In this document: positions 26,222-36,860 of the stretch, piece by piece
Numbering within the stretch: position 1 is the stretch's first letter
Layout of the letters: each line of letters opens with the position of its first letter
Translations under genes and position numbers: made by a program
Source: Gavia stellata
Taxonomy: Eukaryota; Chordata; Aves; Gaviiformes; Gaviidae
Assembly: GCF_030936135.1 (NCBI RefSeq)
Contig: NC_082620.1
Coordinates: 2,976,001 to 3,040,000, forward strand
Length of the DNA stretch: 64,000 nucleotides
Reading direction: 5' to 3'
Notes under the pieces: model-generated
Told to the model about the DNA's origin: nothing
What the model saw: only the letters and a program-made list of their open reading frames with translations
The model's database searches: none

Positions 26222-26234
26222 TTACAGGAGATTC
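26222..26234 (-). CDS. PRDM2: PRDM2 alternative terminal exon (short tail, RNLL then stop)
   Basis: A strong acceptor (pyrimidine-rich, ending tattttctag) at 26235-26236 is followed by G AAT CTC CTG TAA. Joined to the phase-2 donor of the big exon (AG), it gives AGG AAT CTC CTG TAA: Arg-Asn-Leu-Leu-stop. The human short-tailed isoform is, as I recall, 1682 residues against 1718 for the long form. With 1678 residues before the junction this leaves exactly four new residues, the number seen here. The protein would be about 1669 residues. The 3' UTR follows directly. Identification rests on splice-site quality, phase and length arithmetic, not on a long protein match. Confidence 0.72.
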
Positions 26235-28174
26235 CTAGAAAATAAAAAACAAAAACTGAAGATAAATGACAAAACAAACCATTTATGAACGGAGTATGTT
26301 TACACAGAAAAACTGAAAGATGAAAAACAAATTTGGAGACAAATATTACATGAAGCAAGTCTTGAAACAATATTAAGAATTAAGATTTCCTGGGGGGGTG
26401 GGAACAACAGCGCCTACAGAGCACAATCGAAGTTGCCTGTGCTGACGTTAGTGTACGAAGGCAAAAAAATTCTTCAGACTATATATACTTGATACAAAAA
26501 AAAGTTGACTAGACAATCTAGATTTACGAACATTATTTCGGAAACAAAAAAGAATTCTTCTTCTAGCATAACTATTCATTAAACCAGTAAAGACTGCAAG
26601 CTGCCAAAGTAAACCAACAGTATTTGAGACAGTCACGGAAATCTCACCCCTAGGTAAACTGTTATTTACCCCAAATACTATTAAACAATTTCCATATGCA
26701 CAGATGTCCAAGTACTTGGTTATTTTGCTTAGGGTCAAATGATTAGTTTAGATGGAAAGATGTGTCATTCTGGCTTCAAATTCTACTGATCTGTTCTGGC
26801 ATCATGTAAAATACAGTTTCACACGTAACACCAAGAGAGCAGCTGACAGAACTAAGTAACATGAAGATGTTTATGTCCCAAGAGAACATGCCTGGTAGAC
26901 AGTTCTTGTTCCTTCAAGGCTTTTTTTTTTTTAACACCATTAGTCTCCAAATTCCAGTAACATTTCTCTCCTTCAACACTTCCTAATTTGGGTATTGACT
27001 TGAAGTCAAATTCCTCTCTAGCACTTTGAAATAATTCCGTTATATTGAACCTCTGCGAAGTATTTCCTCAGAATCTTCACCTAGGAGGGCTTCACCGTGA
27101 GACCCACAAGCTGCAAAGAGTTTGGATTTTGACGCTTGTTGACAAATTCTGCTAGGGGACACCGGTTCTGAAGGATGCTGCCAGTTCCTCCCCCTCCTCC
27201 ACTATCAATTACTTTGATGAAAAATACTACCCTCAGCCATAAATCTGGCGTTAATCACAGCCACGCACTGCAATTACCAAACCCAAACGAACTCCTAATT
27301 ACCAGTGAGCTTTGTGAAAGTTACTTGGTAAATCAGACACCCGTTTCCAAGAATAACAGGGCAGAAGCTTCCTAATAAAAGTTATAAACACTTTGCAAAA
27401 AATCCTACTGATCTGAGAGACTACATGAAGACGTAAGTCGGGACTCAGGCACATAGATTAAGATTTTATTTATTGAAGTATTACCCTTTCTTGAGATTAA
27501 AATGCTTCTTCTCAAAAAGAAATAGAACTTTAATTATAAAATTTGTTTATACTGAAACATAAGAGCATGATACTGCCAATAAATTTACATGTTCATGTAA
27601 CTTTTCTTACACATCTATTTCCCTTATATTAAGTATTTAATGATCTGACTCAGTATGCACAAACATTTTTGAAGTATTTGGTCAAGGGCTTTTTTTTTTA
27701 TATGATATGCAGAGAATGCTTTTTATTAAAAACCAACAACGCAAGTTATTTTAGCAAATAAAAAATGCAGTCATGATTTTTAGCTTAGCAAATCGCCATA
27801 AACTAAACCTAGAATGATTTTGGGCCACCGTACATGTCAGATATCAAATACAAGGTCGTCGTCTCCCATAACATGAAGTTTAATGACGTTACGTTTATTT
27901 GCACTCAGGCACTGACATTTTTTTCCAGAGTTTTCAATTCAGTTTATAATTAAAGACGTTCTCTATACAAACTATGTATTATTTCACGACAACATGACAA
28001 AATGCATCAAGTATGTACATCATACCTTAGCGTGACTGAGCTACTTAACCACGTTTTAGGTAAATGCAACCTTTTTTTATTGAAGTATGAGAAACTCAAA
28101 AAAAGACCAAGAAAATTGGCAAAACAGCAAGCAACGTGTTCCTGTGTTGTTTCAACTTCAAATTAAATGCTTAC
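26235..28174 (-). other. PRDM2 intron before the short-tail exon
   Basis: A 1.94-kb AT-rich intron with donor gtaagc at 28174 and acceptor ttctag at 26235. Nothing else is recognisable in it. Confidence 0.7.
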
Positions 28175-31100
28175 CTGAAATCTTTTAGTTCTTGCTTTGT
28201 ACTGCTTTCATCTCTTTTGTTTTCCGCTGCCTCTGCATTTGCTGCCTGCTGTAGGCTTCGTGTAATAGGTCCACCAATCCTCTCTCTAGATTTTATAGTG
28301 AATCTGTCTGCCTTTTTCTTACTTGCCACAGCAGATCTACTTGGCAAAACAGCTTTATTATTCCTTTGTATTCTGACGTGCAATTTCCGGGATGCTTTGC
28401 TTGAGATTCCAGAAGAATTGTTCTTAGCGACCACCTTAGTTTTTTTCCCATCAACGTGGGACATTTTGGACACTCTTACAGGACTAGAGTTCCTCAACGA
28501 CGAAGATGAATTTGGCTTTTTAGATCGAATGGGAGGTACAAATTTAACATTTTGTTTTGATTTGAAGGATGCAGAGGGCAGTTGGATTTGTGCAGGTCCT
28601 GAGGTTCGTGCTCTTGTCTTGCCCAAGTGAGGCTGCATGCTTTGCATTTTGATTTCTGCATCTGCCGTTCGCCTACGCTGGTTGCCGCCCTTTTCACTGC
28701 TCGCAGGTGAAGAAGAACTTGCACTTTTTTTTGAAAAATTCTTTTTAGAGGAGGGAGAGATGGGTTTTTTGGGACAGCTATACGACGCGTGTTTATTCAA
28801 ACTTCCAATATAAGTAAACTCTCTGTTACAGTAGGGGCAGATGTGAGAATCTGACTCGGCTGGATTATTTTTCAATTCTGCCTTCTGCTGGGCAGATTTC
28901 TTCTTCTGCAAGATAGCTTTCTGGACAAGCTGGTTTTTCTTTTTCAATGCACTTATTTTTAGTTTATTTGAGGACATTTTGCTAATCTCAACATTGAAAT
29001 TAAGTCTTTTAGGCTGACCCATCCGTCTGAAGGCATTCTTTCCAGGGCCAGCTATAACAACCATGCCATTCTTAGGCTGCACTGTCTGTTTCAGCGGTAC
29101 TGGATTTTTTTTAGGTGTGTACCTCTTTTTATCACTGGCAGATGCACAGGCCAATATGTGTTTGTGTAACTCAGGCATGTTATCAACACTCTTCCCACAT
29201 TTTGTGCATCGAATGGCAGTAGTAAAAGTCTGTGGAATATTGTGGGTAGTGAAGTTTGTTGCAGTAACTCCAATACCCATAGGATTACGATGGTGATACT
29301 GAAATGGAGGTGGTTTAAAGCTTGGGTAGTGTTGATTGAGGCCCATACGAACATCTGGATCTTTAGATTTTACGCCAGAAGCCATTATTTTTATAGTAGT
29401 ATAAAGCTCTTCGGAGGAATCATTTAGATCTTCATCTTCCTCCTCTTTAGAAGGTTCCAAAGAATCTTCTGGCAGGCTCTGCATGTGCTCCACGTTCGCC
29501 TTACTGGGGTCAGTAAAATTCTGGGGTCTCAAAGTCCCACTTTCAAACTCATGATGTGTGCACTCTTTGTCTGGATGGAGATCCCGCTGATGCTGTTGCA
29601 AATTGCACAAAAAAGCAAATTCCTTTTTACAGACGGAGCAAACAAAGATATTTCCTACTCCATGAAGCAGAAAGCGATGTTCCGACAAGTCTGTTTTATC
29701 CCTAAAAAGCTGTACACAGAATTCACATTTGAAGGGCCATTCTTCAGCATGAATGGATAAATGCTTCGTTAGGTCTTTAATAGAAAGAAAAGGTGATTCA
29801 CAAACATTGCACACAAAGCTTTTATTGAATGTTTCCTGCACTACTCCTGATTCACTTGAAGTATGAGGATCTTCTCTTGTTTTCTGTTGTTCATTTTCAG
29901 CTTCTTCCTGTTTTATTATCGGGAGAGTATTTTCAAGATTATCAGCAGAAGAAACAACAGAAGAAACTACAGAAAGAGGAGGTGGAGATGGAGATGATGA
30001 AGATGAAGAGGAGGAGAAAGAGGAGGAAGAGGAGGAGGAAGACGAGGAAGAGAGCGTAGGAGGACCAGGTGAAGCAGCAGAAATAAGAGGTTCAACAGAA
30101 GGAACAGGAGATGGAGAAGGAGAAACCGTAGGTGAAAGAACTGGTAGCGGGGACTGGGTAGTAGTGTTAGAGAGTGGTGACGGACAAGAAGAAGTGTTGG
30201 TGGCACTGGCAGACACATCTGGAATTGATAACGGCATTGTTGGAAGAAGGGGAGGAGGTGATGTAGCAACTGTTAACACAGGCGGGCAGGGCGGTGGGGA
30301 AGGAGGATTGGTGGGTGTTAACAAAGGAGGCAGCTGGCACATGGAAGGTACAGCAGATGTCTGCGGCACAGGGGAAACAGAGGAGCTAAGGGGCTGAGTG
30401 TCAACAGAAGACGATGCAGATAGACTGGGATCCATGTCAGGTTCCGCCTGAGGCTCCAGGGATTTGCTGGGGCTTGCGCTCCTGTTTACACTGAGTGTGC
30501 TGTCTGTGGCTGCATCCGTTCCATTATACTCGTTCAGCAGAACCTTCTGTAACATGCAAGTGGTTGGTTTCTTCTTTTTAACACCACTACAGGTTGGCTG
30601 TGTGGAATTTTCTCTATATTCCCTAATTTCAGCATCGCTGCAAGGCTTCTTATGCACACTTAAATCTAAAACAGATTCCCAGGGAACCTGATTCTTATTT
30701 TTGACATCAGACCTTTGTTTCACACCACTAGATAAATCCAGTGGCTGCTGGTTGCACACATTGCCAAAAGTCGGAGCTGCTGTCCAGTCTTTTGATATTT
30801 TATAGTCTTCAAAGCAAAGAGGGCTCAAAGTCTCTTTTTCCTCCCTTCCAGTCAAGCTCCAAGCAGGTGAGTTGCTGTGGCTTTCTAACTTTGGCATTTT
30901 TGAACTCCGAATATTATCATTCCACACAGTTTTTCCCTCACCTGATTTGACAAAGTCTCGAAGTACTGGACTGTGCTGCGGAGAACTGGGAGGAGAGCTG
31001 GTCCTCCTTTTAAATCTACTGGATACTGGAGGCAAAATAGGCGATGATGTAACAGAAGGTCCTAGTTTAGGGATTTCACTTGGCGCAGTTATCTTCTTAC

Positions 31101-32549
31101 TGTCCTGTGTCTGAAGAAGCTGTTTTAATTTTGATGACAAATAAACACCTTTTTCTTTATGAAAAGATAAGCTTTCTGTTGAAATGCTAAGAGGAAGATT
31201 TAAAGAGCTAGTAGGAGTTACAGGTTCTGGGTCGATTTCAGTTTTTATTTTTGGTACAAGAGGAGGGCTGGCAGTTCTCCTCTTTTTGGATTCACTGCTC
31301 CCACTGCTAGAGGGTTCCTTAGCAGGTTCATTCACATGAGTCTGTGTAACCTTTATATTTGAGGAAATTTCCACCGTGACCGGACTGATTATACAATTTA
31401 GTCCATATAAGTCTGCAGAGTTGGACTCCATCTGAATCACATCACAGTTGCTAGTGCTGCTGTTGGACTGAATTTTACCATCAATGTAATAATTTAAATT
31501 TTCAGAGATATTGCTGGAAATATCCATAATATAGACGTCATCTACTTCACCTTCCTCTTCTATTTCTGTACTTGCTATATATACACTCTGGACTGGCGGG
31601 GCCTGCTCTGTCTGAAGCGGTGGCTCTTCAGTAAAGAATCCTTTTCTTCTGACACCTTTGGGAATAAGATGACGCTCATGAACCCTACGCTGATGTCTCC
31701 GCATGTTCGTGTGAGTTCCAAAAACCTTTTTGCAGTATTTGCATGGATGCAATTCTTTGGGCTCCTTATTTTCCTCAGCAAAAGTGGAGTTTGACATTTC
31801 TTGGGAAACTTTCTCAGAATCCAAAACAACAGAGTCTTGCACAAGACTGGAAACGTTCAGGTCATCTTTAAGACCATCATCCACAATTACTTGGTTATCA
31901 GCAACATTATCCAAGTGTTGTGATGACGTTAGTGTTAAGAACGGTTTCCTTTTCGGCCCTGCCTCGTGGCGTCGCTCATGTCTTCGCCTGTTTATCTGAG
32001 TACCAAAGGCTTTCCCACAATATCGACACTTGAAAGCGTGGTTAACAGTAGATATATGGATGTGCATGTGGCGTTCAAGTCCTTGCTTTGTTGTAAACTT
32101 CCTCTCACAATGCTGACAGGGAAACATGAACGTTTCCTGAACATCACCATTTGATTCACCTCTCGCTTTTGGAATTTTCACAACAAGTTTTTTCTTTGGA
32201 GAGCTTTCTGGAGAGTCTTCTGACGTACTCTTTTGCTCTTCCATAGAGTCTAACTTTTCTTCACATATCAAAGGCATTTCAGCATTTTCTTTAGGCAGAT
32301 TGGTATCTTCTATCTCCTCTTCATCTTCCTCTTCTTCATCTTCCTCGTCTTCATCATCATCTAAATCATCTGACACACAGTTTATTGCTTCTCCGTGTTT
32401 CTCTTCAGTCACCATTTGTGGTTCACTGGTAGGACTGGGGATCATCAGCTTTGGAAGTACATCTTGATTTACCATTTCCTGAATCACAGCTGTTTGTTCC
32501 AGGGACAGTACAGCAGAAACAGAAGGCGTTTCATCTTCCTCTTTATGAC
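28175..32549 (-). CDS. PRDM2: PRDM2 large exon: acidic region, Rb-binding motif, proline/serine-rich region and eight zinc fingers
   Basis: One 4375-nt exon encodes residues 209-1665, about 85% of the protein: DNA binding, Rb/nuclear-receptor interaction and repressor recruitment. In order it has an acidic Asp/Glu tract (268-289); LICEE, an LxCxE-type Rb-binding motif (301-305; 32257-32271); C2H2 fingers 1-3 (350-372, 380-402, 475-498); SUMO-type IKTE (642-645); LxxLL (LKQLL, 682-686); CtBP-type PLDLS (810-814; 30730-30744) and VLDLS (834-838); a Pro/Ser-rich stretch with a 20-residue serine tract broken by one Phe (29992-30051); IKQE (1086-1089); fingers 4-6 (1119-1141, 1147-1170, 1176-1199); and two C2HC-type fingers (1320-1342, 1443-1466). 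The tail is basic. The acceptor is tttgtgtttcag (phase 1) and the donor is ttcag followed by gtaagc (phase 2). No frame breaks occur. The open frame extending to 32604 is intronic. Confidence 0.98.
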
Positions 32550-34003
32550 CTGAAACACAAAGTATGAAAAGAAAAGCATGAGACATTTTTACCAGACACT
32601 TCAAAGTATGCTACACCTTTCCTCTACCTTTTCCTCTAACGCAACATATCCAACATTTATGACTCAACACAGTACCACTACTTCTCACTGTTGTGATTCA
32701 GTACTGAGAGTAAAACTGTGTTCAGAAATTTCCTTTCTGGAACTTCAGCAAAATGTAGGCAACTGCCTATACTTAGAGAATCTTTGGACTGAACATTGTG
32801 GCCAAGAAACCCAAAACAGCCTGAAAAGTACCAGAACATTTCAAGGTAGACTTCAGAACATTTAAAGAAACCTCAAAAAACTTCCACTGACTTTTCTTAC
32901 AGCAAATAAGTGTCAGGAAAGTACTGCAATACATATAGATAAAGCACATAGGAAGCCCGTCAAGCAAATTTTGGACTTCGACCATTTTCCCTGAATTATT
33001 AACAATAAAACAATCTGGATTTGTACTGTAATGCATAGCAAGGTGTACCTTGTATCTGGCACAGTACTTTCCATTCTTTATATCAGATTTTCTATTAGCT
33101 ATTGCCTGAACAGCTATTTCCTACACTCCTGAATCAGAGCCTGCATGCATCTCTTTTATTGGTGTCAACGGATTCTTTATTCACACCTCTGCACCCTAGT
33201 CTTACTTATCTGCTGACAGATATATCCATTGCTAAAGAAAATAACTTTGCTGCCAATTCACACAACGTTGCATAAGTGGTTACATGTATAGAGCAAGAAG
33301 CTCCTCTACCTTCCCTAGCTGTGGCATAAGACACCTGGAACAGTGGTGCACATGTTGTGCAAGCAGAAGGGACAACCGAGTGAAGGAATGGACGAGTTTG
33401 GGTCAAAAGAAGTTCAAGGAAAGAAGCCTGAAAGAAATCAGTACCTATACAGAGCTTTAAACATTATTGGTTACACAGCAGTGGCAAGTTTTACATTCTT
33501 GTAAAACAGACAAAAAACTATATATTTAAAATATCTTTCAGGCATTTTTACACAAATACTATGTGAAAAAAGCCAAGCCAATTTATAAACAACCTTTGCA
33601 GACAATCTTCAGGACAAACAGCACGCTTAGCGAGTCGGTGCATTAATACTGTATTTTTTTTCCCTTGACCCTGACTTCTGTTAAATAGCAATAAAGAATG
33701 ACTGTATAACCAAGCTCCAAAAACATTATTTTAGAATAAGGACTCTTCCCTACTATTCAAAGGAGTTTGGATTTATGTCTAAATTTTACAGTAGACTAAT
33801 TTTTCCTGTTGTCAGAGTTGCATGTCTAATGACACACTTCTGATACTCAAGTTCCTTATTAATAAAAAAGTCTGGGCAAACAGCATAAACACGTTCACTT
33901 TGCTACACTAACATAACACACTGACATACTAAACAAGACAAAAAGTGTCCTTCAATTCAAAAAGCTAGTTAGAAGGAAAAAAATAAAATACTTGAGAACT
34001 CAC
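32550..34003 (-). other. PRDM2 intron upstream of the large exon
   Basis: A 1.45-kb AT-rich intron, donor gtgagt and acceptor tttgtgtttcag. The large-exon reading frame runs 55 nt into it without a stop, but that part is intronic. Confidence 0.85.
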
Positions 34004-34114
34004 CCTCTTTAGAATCCCTCATATCTGCAGAAGTAGAATCCAAATCAGCCTTTTTCTGTTTTGTATCCGCTGCCTTCTTTCCCTTGTTTTTCCCTTCCTG
34101 AGTCTTCTTCTTTC
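34004..34114 (-). CDS. PRDM2: PRDM2 exon, lysine-rich linker with the RIZ2 start codon
   Basis: This 111-nt exon completes Gly171 and encodes residues 172-207 plus the first base of Gly208. It is a lysine-rich linker (KKKTQEGKNKGKK, then a spacer, then DMRDSKE) matching the human KKKSQENKNKG...NMRDSAEG segment. The acceptor is tttttctccccag and the donor is gagg followed by gtgagt. It is phase 1 at both ends, so it could be skipped without a frameshift. Residue 202 is methionine (ATG at 34020-34022), the same number as the known RIZ2 initiator. Translation from here gives the PR-less protein. Confidence 0.96.
34020..34022 (-). other. PRDM2: Conserved Met202, initiator of the PR-less RIZ2 protein
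   Basis: ATG in the context gat-ATG-agg, with a purine at -3 but A at +4, so an adequate rather than strong start. It is the first in-frame ATG downstream of the CpG-island exon: I see no in-frame ATG in 56080-56206 or earlier in this exon. Human RIZ2 is known to start at the equivalent methionine, and the residue number is identical (202) if the missing N-terminus is 77 residues. Confidence 0.75.
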
Positions 34115-36828
34115 CTGGGGAGAAAAAATCCAACATTTATTATTCCTGTTCAGCAATTTTTATTTTTCACATTTGAGTGGCAGAATTAAAACACTCATCT
34201 TTGGAATATAACACACTTCTGTAGAAATGCTATTTTCCTGATGAATACACATGACAGACGAGTAAAAAGGACAGCATTCAGATAAAGCAGTAAGTCTCTA
34301 GAGCCTAGAAGAAATTAAAAGATAACAATGAGTTTCTAAAAACCTAAGACTCCAAAATACTTTACTCACTTTCAAAGTCAGAATAAACTGTAACAGAAAT
34401 GTATTGTCCGGAGTTAACCAGCTCACATCATGCAGTTACCCAATACCTTCATACGGCTATTAAATTACTGTATCTCATACAAGTATACGGAAAATACGAA
34501 ATTTCTTCATATACTATTAATCCTTACTGTTAATTAGAAGACCTTATGAAGCAGAAACCTATAGAGGCTTCTCTACTTGTATGAACATTCTGAATAACGA
34601 TTTGAAGCGAGTTATAATAAAAGCAGTGAAGTAATAACATTATGAGAAGACTAAAAGCAGCATGATCTTGACCAACAAGGCAAAGACAGTAAAACCAAAT
34701 TAGATGGAACTGGGTAACAGTAAAATATAAAGGTATTTCATCATGTCCACTCACACAAACCAGTTTTCTAATGCTTTCTGTAAGCAAAATTAAGAAGCAC
34801 GTATTAGTTGCACAGGGTGATGAACACAATGAAGATGATTAGGGCAAAATGGCATTATGTGAAGACCTGATCAGTGACACAAGATGTAAAGACATTGAAA
34901 AATTCATTTACCAGTGCACTACAAAGTTATACTGCTATTTTTTCCCCAATAATCTTAAAGACTCAGTCCTATAATATATCGAAATTATGATTAAGGACTG
35001 TGTAATAACAAATGAAACTTCAAGGCCTTCCAACTCAGTTCATTGCAAAGACCGTATTCTCCATACATAATGGCTATTTTACACACAACACTGCGGTTGA
35101 GACACCAGTCTCCTCTGAAACGTCACACTTCTACACACCACCTCTTAGGAACGAGAATTGTCCAGAAGCAGCAATCCAAATTCCTCCTTTGCTCTCTCTA
35201 ACACACAAAATGCTGCTTTTTAACATACTGACCCTTCCCTCTAGTCAGAAGTGTGCATCATAGCCTTAAATCCATTTCTTACTTAGAAACACATTCTTCC
35301 AACTCTCAATCCTGTCAACAAGTTCGTCCTTTTTTTCCTCAAAAATATTTTTCACATCTTGAGCCAAAAAACTGAAATGCCTTTTAAAAAATGTTCCCCT
35401 ATTCAAACTGAAAATTTCCAAGTATGCACCCCCTCCAACAGAACAGATTAGAGACAGATCAGCTTTAAAAGGAAGTGCTTGTTTTTATTTGAACATTCTA
35501 TTCTATATAAATAATTACCTGTATTTCATCTCAAGGAGCTCAGATTTCATAGGCTCTCCCCAAATTCCCATGTGTTTCAGTTTCATGTACATAACTATCC
35601 TTTTTATACTTTCTTATTCCAATTTAACAGGTTTTTGTCTGAGAAGCTGACAATAGTCACTCAGAATGCATTTTTGTCACCTTTGGAAAATACACATGTA
35701 CCCTTCCTAAAGTGAACTAGCAATTATCTCATAACATCCTCAAATATAACAACAATCCCTGTGTCTAAACCTGCCATAATGAACCACCACTGGTTTATTT
35801 GACAATATTCAATTGTATTTTACACCAAACACCTGTAAGTTGTCAGAAGATTTAGCATATATTTTGGTGTTCACACAGGCATAAGGAGTTCAAATGCCCA
35901 TCTTTACCTGACAGGCTACTGAATGTCCAATTTGAACACAATTTTTTATTATCAGCACCTCTAATGTTTGTAATTACAACTGGTAGTACCAAGATCTGAC
36001 TATGAAGGATTGCAAACAAGTTCCCAGAAATGTCTGCCAAGCCACCCGAAATCCCTCTTTGAAATGTACAGTAACACAATCAACAAACAGTTCCATTCCT
36101 AGGTAAGAGGTCTCAATGTAAAATTTCAGTACATTCCTAGAGAACCAACCATGCATCCAAATACATCTCAGGAGCGACGTAACACAACATGTTTAATTGC
36201 TAGAACCCTTTCAGGGCTATCAACTTTTTTGCAGACTGCTTGTCATTTGAAGACCAACTTCAATATCTTGACTTAAATGACAAAATTCTAGAGTCATCTC
36301 TCACCTCTGCAGGTAAGACTGGAAACAAGAGGGAAAAGATTGGTCCACAGGCCCCTCTCATCTACGCCGAACTTGGCCACGGTTAGAGACATTAGTTTAC
36401 TAGATGGTGCAGCGTATGACGGTATTGCAGATGAAGTCACTGGGCAATTCTACAATCTAATTCTACAGCAGCACTGAGTTTCAGCATAATGACAGGTTAC
36501 TGTAAAACCCTTCAAACCAAAAACCAATTAATTCTTTCTTATAACAAGATTAGAAATATATTGCGCTCTTTAAAGTGTGAGGTGAAGTATGTAAAGGCAA
36601 CAACAAAAAAAATCCCTCATAAGTGCTAAAGCATTCATAGGTTTTCCAAAGTGTTGTCTATTTATAGAATAAAAAATTGTAATACCTCAAATCCAAACAT
36701 AATCTAGGATGTCACTAGAATATCAGGATTTGTACCCAAAATTTAGTTACTTAAGTCTCATACTTCCTTATGCTATTGATGGAAAGAAGATCATTTGCAA
36801 GTTCTCTCACCACCCTCCTAAAAAAAAA

Positions 36829-36860
36829 GATGCAACCTGCTCACGATGCAACCTGCTCAC
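36829..36860 (+). repeat. Perfect 2 x 16-bp tandem duplication
   Basis: The unit gatgcaacctgctcac occurs twice in direct succession after an A-run, in the large PRDM2 intron. Confidence 0.93.

Noticed and set aside
28136..28630. 164-codon plus-strand open frame
   Set aside because: It lies antisense to the end of the PRDM2 large exon, and its Leu/Phe/Ser-rich translation is what the reverse strand of Lys/Ser/Glu-rich coding sequence gives.
29967..30269. Leu/His-rich minus-strand frame of 100 codons
   Set aside because: It is the other frame of the Pro/Ser-rich repeat-like part of the PRDM2 exon.
32550..32604. N-terminal extension of the large-exon frame into the intron
   Set aside because: The first codon of that frame is TTG, not ATG, and a clear acceptor at 32550-32551 with matching phase defines the exon start.
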